Shown in pieces: positions 48,501 through 58,494 of a DNA stretch of 64,000 nucleotides. The notes below the pieces were generated by a model. That model saw only the letters and a program-made list of their open reading frames with translations, did not search any database and was not told the DNA's origin. The stretch comes from Caprimulgus europaeus. Its lineage: Eukaryota > Chordata > Aves > Caprimulgiformes > Caprimulgidae. The first letter of the stretch is position 1; each line of letters begins with the position of its first letter. Where the stretch lies: contig OU015535.1 in the NCBI GenBank assembly GCA_907165065.1, forward strand, positions 248,001 to 312,000, given 5' to 3'. The translations under genes were made by a program, and so were the position numbers.

Positions 48501-50477
48501 AATATGAAAACATGGGATTTTCATGTAGCAGGAGGAGAATACTGGTATTGCATGGTACCATTTGAGAACTGCTTGCAACGGTAATTGGAGCTTGTCTGGT
48601 ACCTGGCCAGCTCTCCTGATGAGGAACTCTTCTCAGAACAAGATCTAGAGGCAAGTTTAAACACAAACTGCAAGTTGAATTTACAGACAGCTCTTCAGAG
48701 AAAAGCTGCAGTCTGCACTTCTGGAGGTAAAAATGCTGGGGAGAGGTGGGGACTGAGCGGGGACTTCAGTGGCCGCTGTCGCCGTGGCCCTGTTTGCAGG
48801 ATGAGTGGCTCAATTAAAGCATTTCTCCTCTTGTGCTCTCTTGTTCCTTTTTTTTTTTTAATGCAATACTTGTGTGTGTGATTTTAGAGCAGCTGGTCAC
48901 TGACAAAAAAAGCCTTGGTTGCTGTTTAGAGTGGGAGAGGGTAAGGGAGTTTGATTAAATTGTCATGTCGAATCAGGTCTGTCTTCTGTTCAGTCCAGCG
49001 TGTTTCCGCCAGTGACCAGCATCTGAAAAAGGCATTAGGAAGATGGAGAATTTTGCTACCAGCAGAAGGTAGCCATCTCTAATGACCAGGGGCCATCTGA
49101 AGCCCCAATGCCTGAACTTTAACAACTTTTCCAAATTTTTAGACCTTCACTTCTACACTCCCATGTTGTTACTGTGTTTTATGTGCAAAAATGCCCGATG
49201 TCTTGCTGGTATTTTCATCCCAGTGATCTGTTTCTGTGTCCTGTAGCAATATACCATGCTTTATTCTTCATATTTTTATTGAAATATTTGTTTCTTCCTT
49301 TTTTTGTCTGTCAGGCATTTGATAAAAGCAAATTTGTAGACACTCCAGAAATGCACATAACTTTCATTCCAAGCTGGATATAAGATATTAATTGCTTTAC
49401 TACAAATACATTACTAACATCTTGACTCTACTTCAGCTGAAGGATTTGTGGTTAAACATTTACCTGAAGCAAGCATTTTTGCTGCTTTTCCATTGCAATG
49501 ATAGTTCTGTTTGCCCGATTCGTTTTCAGTTACAGATAACTGGCAGGATTAAAGAATTGATCGTTCACTTTTTTTTAACGTCTCTCTGCTTTTTTTGTTA
49601 CCATACCAGGTTTGTAGAGTAAGCAGAGAAACATCCTCCAAATTCAGTATCAATAGCAAGAAATGTCTGCAAGAGACATAGGATTTTTATATGCTGCTGA
49701 TCTTCTCCAGACTTTGTACACCAAATGCGAATGCTGGCTGAGAACCTGTGATAAGCAGAGAGCATAGAAATAGATCTGCTTTCCTATCTCCATATTTATA
49801 TGAATAAAGCAATCTGCCCCCTCAAGATAGCGAAAGAACCTGCATTACAAAGAAGGTGATTCAAGCAGAGCAGTTTGGGAAGCAAAGGAAGGTTGGACAC
49901 CTCTGGGTTTAGGCTCTCTGTAGAGGAGAAAATTAAGTCTTGGCCTTCTGATTTTGCAAACTGCAGTACTAAAAGGACAGCGGTGATTGTTATGTCCCCA
50001 GCAGTTTCCGATTATTTCATCTGTGTGGCTCCTGCTGGGTCCCTGATCCTAATCAGTTTGTGAAGGGTTTATGTTAGATGGTTTTTTCCTATGTGAGATG
50101 ACCTGAGGACAATGCTAGCAGCCTTTGGCACTATCTCCTTTTCCCACTGACTGCTTCTCTCTTGTTTCTGTCCAGCTTGGAGCAGGGCAGCCACAGAACT
50201 GGTGTCTGTCCTCTGCTTCCAGCATTATGCTCAGAATCTTATTTTCCCATTTCTTCCATTTTTTCCATCTCTGGATACATAAGCAACCAGTGCCACCTTT
50301 CACATCCTGTATTTGTAGTCAGTATGAGCAAACCCTTTGGCCCCAGCAGCTGTAGTTCTGAACTGGCAATGCCACAGGCTTATTGATTTGGGCAGCAAAT
50401 TGCTAGGAGCAGACAAAGCGGCACATAGGTGCCTCTTTCCATATCCCATGTGGAAGACGGGCTGTGCACCCTCAGTT

Positions 50478-50650
50478 CATAGAATCACAGAATCATAGGG
50501 ATTGGCAGGGACCTCAGGAGATCATCCAGTCCAACCCCCCTGCCAGAGCAGGTCCCCTACCCCAGGTTGCACAGGAAAGTGTCCAGGTGGGTTTGGAACA
50601 TCTCCAGAGATGGAGACTCCAAAACCTCTCTGCTCAGCCTATTCCAGGTC
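50478..50650 (-). mobile_element. CR1 LINE 3' fragment, antisense
   Basis: The + strand begins with the reverse complement of the CR1 tail (catagaatcacagaatcata), then 'gatcatccagtccaaccccc' and 'gtgtccaggtgggtttggaa'. It is the only antisense CR1 recognised in intron 1. It is the same subfamily as 23266-23470. Confidence 0.92.
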
Positions 50651-50667
50651 CGTGATTGACCTGTGCC

Positions 50668-50695
50668 TCAATCAATCAATCAATCAATCAATCAA
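50668..50695 (+). repeat. (TCAA)7 microsatellite
   Basis: Seven perfect TCAA units sit exactly between an antisense and a sense CR1 fragment. Confidence 0.95.
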
Positions 50696-50701
50696 AGCCC
50701 T

Positions 50702-51258
50702 TTACTCCCCTTCCAGTCTGCTCTGGTGAGACTCCACCTGGAGTACTGTGTCCAGCTCTGGAGCCCTCAGGACAAGAAAGACATGGACCTGCTGGAGTGG
50801 GTCCAGAGGTGGCCACAAAAATAATCTGAGGACTGGAGCACCTCTGCTTTGAAGAAAGGCTGAGAGTTGAGGCTGTTCAGCCTGGAGAAGAAAAGGCTCC
50901 AGGGAGACCTTATTGCACCTTTCAGTACTTAAAGGGAACTCGTAAGAATGATGGGGGCAAACTTTTTAATAGGGCCTGTAGCTATAGGAGAAGTGGTAAT
51001 GGTTTTAAGTTAAAAGAGGGGAGATTCAGACTAGATATAAGGAAGATTTTATTTTTTTTTAACAATGAGGGTGGTGAAACCCTGGCCCAGGTTGCCAAGA
51101 GAGGTGGTAGAAGCCCCATCCCTGGAAACACTCAAGATCAGGCTGGATGGGACTCTGAGCAATGTGGTCTGGTTGAACATGTCCCTGCTCACTGCAGGGG
51201 GTTTGGACTAGATGGCCTTGAAAGGTCCCTTCCAACCCAAACCAGCTTGTGATTCTAT
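50702..51258 (+). mobile_element. CR1 LINE, 5'-truncated
   Basis: It runs from 'tccagtctgctctggtgaga' through 'gctgttcagcctggagaaga' and 'ccctggcccaggttgccaag' to the tail 'ccagcttgtgattctatag'. With the antisense copy at 50478-50650 it makes an inverted CR1 pair around a microsatellite. Confidence 0.92.
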
Positions 51259-51594
51259 AGAGACTAACTGGATGGCCATCATTTACCTTCAGGTACTGCT
51301 TCTTACTTGCGCTCTCCGTTGTGATGCTATGCCATGCAATGTCATCTTGCCTTGGGAGGCTTTTTGTAGCTAAATCCCACTGAAACATGTATTTATAAAC
51401 CAATTAAGGGTTTTGAAGTGCAAGGTTTTGCATAGATTTCTGATTTTTAGTGACTTTACCATATAATCCATGTCACTTGCTTGCACATAGCAGTCTAGGG
51501 ATTCTGTGTTCGGAGCCTGTAGGTTCCTCCAGGACTCAGACCTCTCAGCTGAGCTGAATTCTGCCTCTGCCCCTGCTGTGGGGGACCCACACTG

Positions 51595-51692
51595 GAGCAG
51601 TCTGTTCCTGAAGGACTGCACCCCGTGGAAAGGACCCAGGCTGGAGCAGTCTGTTCCTGAAGGACTGCACCCCGTGGAAAGGACCCAGGCTG
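51595..51692 (+). repeat. 49-bp tandem duplication inside the LTR
   Basis: Two identical 49-bp units begin at 51595 and 51644 (gagcagtctgttcctgaagg ...). More diverged partial units follow (51693 on, gagcagtttgtgaagaactg). The perfect identity points to recent duplication after the older units had diverged. Confidence 0.95.
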
Positions 51693-52049
51693 GAGCAGTT
51701 TGTGAAGAACTGTCATTCTCACGTTGGAGCAGTTGGTGGAGGACTGTCTCCTGTGATGGACCCCACGTCGGTGCAGGGGAAGGAGTCCTCCCCCTGGGGA
51801 GGAAGGAGTGGCAGAAACACCATGTGATGAACTGACCCCAACCCCATTCCCTGTCCCCCTGTGCTGCTGGGGAGAGGCGGTGGAAAATCGGGAGAGAAGT
51901 GAAGCTCAGGAAGCAGGGAGGGGTGGGAGGAGGTGTTTTAAGATTTGGTTTTACTTCTCATTATCCTCTTGTCTGGTAAATTAAGTTTGGGGTTTTTTTT
52001 CCCAAGTTGAGTCTGTTTTGCCCGTGCCAGTAACTGGTGAGTGATCTCT

Positions 52050-52162
52050 CACCCAAGCCCACTCTGTCACTCCCCCTCCTTATCTCCACCCACGAGCCTT
52101 TTGTTATTTTTTCTGCCCCCCTGTCCAATTGAGGAGGGGGAGTGATAGAGTGGGCTTGGGTG
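52050..52162. repeat. 31-bp inverted repeat, strong hairpin
   Basis: The left arm 52050-52080 (cacccaagcccactctgtca...) and right arm 52132-52162 (...tgatagagtgggcttgggtg) are reverse complements with a single G-T mismatch (52066/52146), which is a G-U wobble in RNA. The loop is 51 bases. The hairpin would form in BICD2 pre-mRNA. The related LTR at 35522-36446 lacks it. Confidence 0.93.
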
Positions 52163-53567
52163 GGCATCTGGCATCCAGCCAGGGCCAACCCACCGCATGC
52201 ATGTGTGGGATTGTGAGCACCTAAGGATTTTGTAAATACTGTAATGCAAAAAACCTCCCAAGACAAAAAAAACCAACCCCACTGTTCAGACCCTGCTCAG
52301 TGCCTGTTTTCACCAACTCGGAAATCTATTTGCTCCAAGGACTGCAAGCAAGCAGGAGCTTTGTGCAGGGAAAAAATATGGTGATTTACTTGAATTTTAC
52401 CCTATCCCCGTTTTCATTTGCCCTTGAACTGTTCTCATTTAACAAGTACTGGTGCACAGGACGAAAATCTGGCAGCAGAAGTGTCTTTCACTGGAAGATG
52501 TGCTACTGCTCCTGTTCAGCAAGGCACTTGTCGTTCTCACTACCTGAAGATGGAGGGGAAATTTTTAGAAACACTCAAAACTTTGTGTTTATTGAAGAAA
52601 GGTTTGACATTCTTGATATGCTGAGGAAGAGAGGTGTGATCACCTCCCTGAATGTTCCACAGAAGGGGGTGTATTAAAATAGAGCTCTTCATCTCGCCAG
52701 TCCAGCTTCAACCTGCCCAGGAGATGCACAGGGTGGTGCACGGGGCGTCCCCAGCTCCCTCCTAGCAGCTGTTTTCAGTCAGGTGATGCAACTTCAGCAC
52801 AGCGTTAAACCCACTTAGAGGCTGAAAATATCCTTGGCTAGCACTGATTTAAAAGTATTAAAAGCAATTTACTGTTACATGTGGGGTTTCTTGTTTCCCT
52901 TGTTAGGGCTTTCCTAGACTAAGAAGGATGCATTCAAATTTGCAATGCTCTCACTTGATGAGTGTGTAAGTGCAAATTTTAAGCAATTGCAGAGTAGACA
53001 TTGAAGTCACTGATAGTTTTAGTGCTTTTTTCCCCTCCTGCTGCCGAGATGACTGTTTAATAACTCGCTGCCGACGGGGGTGAGCGATTGGTAGGTGAGA
53101 ATTTTAGTTTTTCCAAATAATAAGCGGTGTACTTACTGCAGCGTTGTGATGAAACGGTGGACAGCTTGTTTCAAAAAGGACAAAATGATCCTTGATTTTC
53201 CTGTCTGTGAAGAGGCACCAGCAAGCTCAGTGGGGGTGTCTTTGAATGGTTACCAGTGCCCACTACTTGGCTCTAGGCTAAGTATAAACTAGTTAAGCAA
53301 GTACCTGCATCTGTTTGAAAATCTGACCTTGGTTTCTGATGCCTGCTTTAGAATATGTTAGGTTTTTTTCTCGTGTTAATTCTCATAGTTTCTATCATAG
53401 CAATGAAAGAATGTGAGATAAGCTGACCACAAAAAAAAAAAAAATCTTTAAAAAGATAATTTTGGTTTGTGTTCAGGCTGAAGAATTACAACAGCAAAAC
53501 ATTTCTGTGTGTGTGTATGTATGTTTTTCGTGTTTATTACAGAATGAAGTGTTTCTTTTTTAAGGAA

Positions 53568-54125
53568 TCAGATTTTGCATGTTGCTAGGATGACACATAC
53601 TCCCCAGAAGTCGATTTTTATTGTGGACCCCCGAGCTCCTTCAAGATTTTCCTCCCTCTTTCTTAATCCTTCAGATCCTTTAGGAGCAGTTGCCTTTCCC
53701 TGTCCCCCTGGTTCTTTAAGTGGAGAATATTTTAATTCCGTTTTAGGTGACAAATGAATTTGTGAACAACTCACCTTATGGAACTCCTTCACTGTAATAT
53801 TTTTTGTTGTTTTCTGTGATCTTGGGTGTGTTCTTTCATGGCAGAGGAACCTCCCCATCATTTTGACCGAGTAAGAGAGAGATCTTATTTCTTCATTTTG
53901 TTCCTCTGTAACGTCTCTGGGTGGTTTGTGACTCTTTCCTTGTCGGTGCATCTGCTTTAAGCTGCTCTGAGGCTTTTTCTTTGCCTTTCCTTTCCTGCTC
54001 TGGTTCAGTGTGTGCCTCGATTTACACACTAGGTAAGGAGACAGGTGCAGACTGAAGCGTCCTGCCCAGGCACAGGGCAGCCTCCAAAGCCTGGAACAGT
54101 CCCTCTGCAGCACATGGACTAGCAT
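53568..54125 (-). other. 185-codon minus-strand open frame, unidentified
   Basis: An uninterrupted frame encodes a Lys/Arg-rich, low-hydrophobicity product with basic stretches (KGKAKKKPQ; GKSHKPPRD). It directly follows, in the same direction, the decayed coding-like tract at 54214-54926, so it may be the 3' continuation of the same lost coding sequence in yet another frame. A frame of this length is also roughly what chance would give about once in 64 kb. I recognise no family, and there is no promoter or splice evidence. Confidence 0.2.
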
Positions 54126-54213
54126 CAGATCTCAGCAGACCTTTGGGAACACCAGCACTTTGCAGAAGTTGGTAGAGGATTTGAGATCATACTGGTTTTG
54201 CTCTACCTCATCA

Positions 54214-54926
54214 TTACTTTTTAAATGTTTTTAATAGTGGCATCCTAGTATTTTGTGCTATGCTCAACTGACCAGGTTCCAGGCAGTCCGTGACTAGTTT
54301 AGGAAGTCCCAGAAAATCTAGAAGCGTAACTAGCACGCTTTGTTTGAATTTAATGATCTTTAGGACCTGCTTCTGGCTAAGTAGAGGTCTGGAGTAACAG
54401 ATCAAAGGAAGAGGCAAACAAAGTAGCACTGTTCTGAATTTCCAAAGGCCTGGCGTCTTGCTTTTGAGCGGGACTGAGATCAGTTTTTGCATCTCCTGTA
54501 TCACAGCAGCTGTTCAGAGAGAACCACAGTATCTGAAACTCTCCAAGAAGCCTGTGTCAGAGATTCTTCATGTTTCATGTGATCAGTGAACATCTGCACA
54601 TGAAGGAACTTCTTCAAAAAGATTAGGTTTAAAATCTTAACAATCTTGAGACAGACGCTATCGTACCCTTGTCCAGCAGTGTAAAGCGTCTTCCGAGGCA
54701 CCGATGAGCACATCTAGCTGAGCAAACAGCAAGAGAGCATTCTGGTTCATGAACTCTTTGATTTTCCTTTTGACCTGACCTTGGTAAATCTGGAAGAAGA
54801 GAACTTTGCTAGTCCCATAATATTGATGTCTTTTTGTAGTTCCTTGAGGCAGCTGTTCAGCAGAACGTGATGCTTTGCAGCCCTTGCATCCAGCAGGGTG
54901 TGTGCAAATAAGCTGTTGAAACTCAT
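54214..54926 (-). pseudogene. Candidate decayed coding sequence, unidentified
   Basis: On the minus strand, protein-like segments follow one another in changing frames. The first is a 59-codon frame from an ATG at 54926 (contains LLNSCLKELQKDINIMGLAKF-type helix-like sequence). A second, in another frame, includes FMNQNALLLFAQLDVLIGAS. The third runs 54713-54501 (includes KILNLIFLKKFLHVQMF), and the fourth is 54504-54214. Breaks between segments are consistent with single-base indels. The pattern suggests an intronless, frameshifted coding remnant, perhaps a processed pseudogene, which is rare in birds. I do not recognise the parent gene. The alternative is a chance run of open frames. Confidence 0.28.
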
Positions 54927-57900
54927 TTATTTTGTGAAGATATTACACTGTAAAGAGTATCATTCTGATATAACTGTGAACAGTTTTCTTCTCTATTTTG
55001 GTACCTTAGTAGGTGGAAATAGAGGGTTTGGAAGAGGAGTAACTTTGGCTTCTATTTCTGTCTTTTATATAATGTTCAAACAGCAGTGGATGAGTAGATG
55101 CTGGACTTCCAGGTACGTGAAATTTTATGGGTTTCATGCATATCAGTAAAAAGTCAGTTTTCCTTTTAATAGCTTGATTTAAAACAGGCCTGGGCTGTAG
55201 CCATGGAAACTAATTGTATTGCCCTGTAATTTTGTGCAATTTTGTCAAAGTTAAATTTCCTGTTCCACATGGGATGTTGCAGTTTTGAGAAATGGCCTGT
55301 AACTGAACATAAGCGGTCATTTCTAAGTACGCACAAGAGAGAATGAAGCTTGGTTAGAGTTGAGGTGATTTTTAAGTGTTCCCTTATAAATCCACCCAGA
55401 TGTTATTGTTCCAGCCTGCCTGTCCTGATGACCATGTCTGTTAAGAAGGTTTCTTGTGTTATGTGTAGTGTCAGAGTCCATTTACTCATGGTTCTGTACC
55501 CATCTTCCTGACCCTGGGCAGTCAAGCTAACGGCAGGGTTTCTGCTGAAACTTCACAAGCTTACTGCTTGAGAGCAAATAGCAGCCTGGCTGTGTGGAAA
55601 TAACTGGGACCCACAAAGATTAGAAGTCGTCCTTTGGTAGGGGTGACCCATGAGCTCGTTTCCACAGTTGGATCTATGTGAGCTGACATCTTCAGTGCCT
55701 CTTTGGTTGGGTCATTCTTGTCATTTGGGACTAGCCATAATAAAAGGCAGTTTCTAAAAAGGGAGTCCAGCTGTCTTAGGGCATGGAAAAAAACCTCTCA
55801 AACATAATAAGTGGTGATAACTTACTGAACTTCACCTCATCTTCACCAGGGAATAGAGAGGTGTGATGGGAGTATCTAAAAATAATGAATGATTGACAGG
55901 GCATCGTGGAGTAACGACACATCTTCAAGTCTCTGAACAAAAATATGTTATCTCTTATGAAAACATTGGAAACCTGTAAACTGACAAAAAACTGTCGTGC
56001 AAGAGTATGATTTAAAATACAGAATTTATTGCTGTAGGATTTTATTGAGGCCAAAAATGCACACAACCATGAAAAATAAGGGGATATTTTACATGGGTAA
56101 ATAAATGTTAATAGCTCTTCCAAATCAACATTAAGCATTCTGTTTCAAGGCTTAAGGCAATCTCCAGCTCTGGGAGATTATGTGGTTTCTTGCACCTTTC
56201 TCTGAAGCATCTGGCATTAGCCTCTGTAGAAGAAAGGATATTGGATTTTAAAAAAAGCCCAGTCTCACCCGCTGTGCCAGTTTCTGTGTGCAAATACTCC
56301 CGGTCAGTAGTGGCTTCTGCAAAATGATGATATGCTCTTCACAGTTGTTAAAGAAACCCACAGCCTAGCGTCTGCATCCAAAGTTATAAGAGCAAATTAA
56401 TCATTATTCTCAATAATTTTTCCCTTAGTGGTATTATGGAGTTTCTTGTCTGACTTATGCTTGGACTCTGCTGTCTGTCTGATGTGATGTGGCTTTGAGT
56501 ATCCTGAGCTTCAGCGTGCTCTACATTGGCATCCTGCTACCAAGAGAATGATGCCATTTCACAGGGCAAATGGATGCCTGGGTCCCTTTCTCTGTGTCAG
56601 AGATTTGTAATAAATGCAGGCCTAGGAAAGGTGGATCTTAATTCTTTATGGAAAAGAGATAGTGTATTTGAGAATTTGTATTTGAGAAGTCTGCATGTTT
56701 TTTGCTGTCCCTTTAACATTTATGGAGACCTTAGGTATTAGGACCTTTAAGCTGCTTTGTTGAAACTGATTTGACAAGGACTAGCACAGATGGTGCTTTG
56801 CTTTCTGTCTGAAATGTGATGCTTTTTAATTTCCCTTGGGTCATCTCAGCGACTCTGGCTGGAATTTCTGGATATCTCTGACTTGCTTATCTGAAATAAA
56901 GTTTGATCTGATAGGAGCAATATATGGGTGTCTTTAACTGCAGGCAGAGTTAGCACATTCAGTCATCTGTATCAGTATATTCAATAATTACTGTGCTATT
57001 ATTGCACCTGGTCTAGTACACAGAAGTAGTAAAATACCGAAATCTGCTTCTCTTCAAAGCAGATTTTTTTTCTGCACTGACTGTATTTCTGAAGAGCCAG
57101 CAAGAGGTGATTAATTGAGAATGTAATGCATGACTAGACAAGGAGTTTTATGAGATGCTGATTTGTCCTTGACCTGGCTTAATGCCTGGTATGAATGTTG
57201 GCTGTGAAAACCTGCTGTATGGATACTGGCACCCCACAAGGTGCTGTGGCACCTGAAAGCTCCAACCCACGTCTTGGGTGGATTGCGGTGCACACACGTG
57301 CCGCAGTTAAAGGATCGCCTTCGTTAACCTCGTTGTCTGTGGCCCATCTGCCAGGCTGTGTGCTACAGATGTGTGCACCTACTTAAAATATGGAACTGTG
57401 CTTTATGACATCCCTTGGTGAAAGCCACTGGTGGGTTTCTGAAGTGCCGCAGTCCAGGGGCTGGGGTGTCTGTGTGGGCTGCTTACTCGTGTGTTGGAGA
57501 ACACCGCTGCTAGGGGCATCAAGTAGAGTTTCAAGCAAAATGAAAACTTGCTAGAGGAAGCAGAAGGAGTAAAAAAAAACCAAACGAGAATGTCAGGTGT
57601 AGAGAGAGGCACACTATGCTGCAGAGGTTAGATCTCGGTGACCTGCCTTTAGGTCCCTTCGCTGGCATGCTGCTAGAGACGATGTCTCCAATGCTGGCAG
57701 CAGAGCTGGTTGGGTGAGCGTCCACTGACCCATTTCAGCCAGGATGACCTATGGTAGCTTAACCTGGTTACAGAGCAGCCCTGCTAACCTCACTCGTGTG
57801 TGGCTGCAGTGGCAGTCATCTCCAGCAACAAGCAGCTGAGGGTGCTGATACGTTTCTTTGCTGTAGCTGGATCAGGCAGAGTGAGTAATGGAGCAGGCTG

Positions 57901-58281
57901 CTACTACTGAATCTGTTTCCAGTGATTCAGTTTTTGCAGAAGTGAGTCTGACCCAACTGCAGAGAATATGCACATGCAAGAGTGTCTGGTCATCTTGCAG
58001 TTGTCTTGTTAAAAACCAAAGCCTTGCTTTAACAGCAGACTCAAAACGTTGCTGTTCCCTCCCACAGGGGTTTATTTGAGGTTCCACATAAGTGTCCTGT
58101 GCATCACAAACCAATTTTTGGATGCTTCGTGTTACTTTCAAAAGTCCTGTGTGGCCACTTGACAGCATGTAAAGGTCTGAGTCCGGAAGAGAAGGGTGTA
58201 GTAGAAGGTTGCATTGTTTGGAAGTTACTTATGCAAAATTCTGGGTTTACTGATAAAAGATTTGTTTTCTGACTGTCCTAG

Positions 58282-58494
58282 GCTTTTGGGCAGGCCCACA
58301 CCAACCACAAGAAGGTAGCAGCAGATGGAGAGAGCAGAGAGGAGACTTTGATTCAGGAATCAGCTACCAAGGAAGAGTACTACATGAAGAAGGTTATGGA
58401 GTTGCAGACAGAACTGAAGCAGCTCAGAAATGTCCTTGCCAACGCCCAGTCTGAAAATGAACGCCTTAATTCTGTTGCACAGGAACTGAAAGAG
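58282..58494 (+). CDS. BICD2: BICD2 coding exon 2 (residues 81-151)
   Basis: This internal exon of 213 bp (71 codons, phase 0 at both ends) continues exon 1 in frame, joining QLKE to [20 protein letters not shown]. It is bounded by an AG acceptor at 58280-58281 and a GTGAGT donor at 58495. It encodes the central part of the first coiled coil that contacts dynein-dynactin. [11 protein letters not shown] distinguishes BICD2 from BICD1 (AFGQSFSIHRK, from memory). About nine of 71 residues differ from human BICD2 as I recall it, all mild. Ser107, the site of the human S107L change in dominant lower-extremity spinal muscular atrophy, is conserved here within LIQESATK. The exon ends VAQELKE. The next exon, expected to begin INQN, is not in the window. 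No frameshift or stop was seen. Confidence 0.98.

Larger units (their letters stand above)
45559..50477. other. Intron 1 single-copy sequence
   Basis: No exon or transposon is recognised. A short block near 46140-46240 has an octamer-type gatttgcatgtg and ATTA motifs, and 48050-48500 is an AT-rich motif cluster (listed). A CATC microsatellite lies at 47785. Otherwise there is nothing notable. Confidence 0.5.
51540..52197 (+). mobile_element. 5'-truncated solo LTR, relative of the LTR at 35522
   Basis: The 3' part shares with the 35522-36446 LTR the blocks 'cccattccctgtccc', 'aagcagggaggggtggga', 'ggtgttttaagatttggttt', 'cccaagttgagtctgttttg' and the end 'gccaacccaccgca'. It keeps the terminal CA (52197), but the first part of the LTR is missing and no matching target duplication is visible. 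The 5' boundary near 51540 is approximate. It differs from its relative by a 49-bp tandem duplication and an inverted duplication, both listed separately. Confidence 0.8.
5550..58281 (+). other. BICD2: BICD2 intron 1 (52.7 kb)
   Basis: The intron is bounded by a GTGAGG donor (5550-5555) and a pyrimidine-rich acceptor (gttttctgactgtcctag, ending at 58281). A plausible branch point, tactgat, lies about 30 bases before the acceptor. I see no further BICD2 coding exon between the two. The content is repeats and AT-rich single-copy sequence, itemised separately. The 5' 500 bp belongs to the CpG island. The stretch 5550-11417 otherwise shows only MIR-like relics and a palindrome cluster. Confidence 0.9.
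52198..58281. other. Intron 1 3' part
   Basis: Apart from the candidate decayed coding tract at 53568-54926, I see no recognisable repeat, RNA gene or additional exon here. An A14 run lies at 53431-53444 and a short TG repeat at 53504-53520. The acceptor and polypyrimidine tract of exon 2 end the stretch. Confidence 0.5.
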
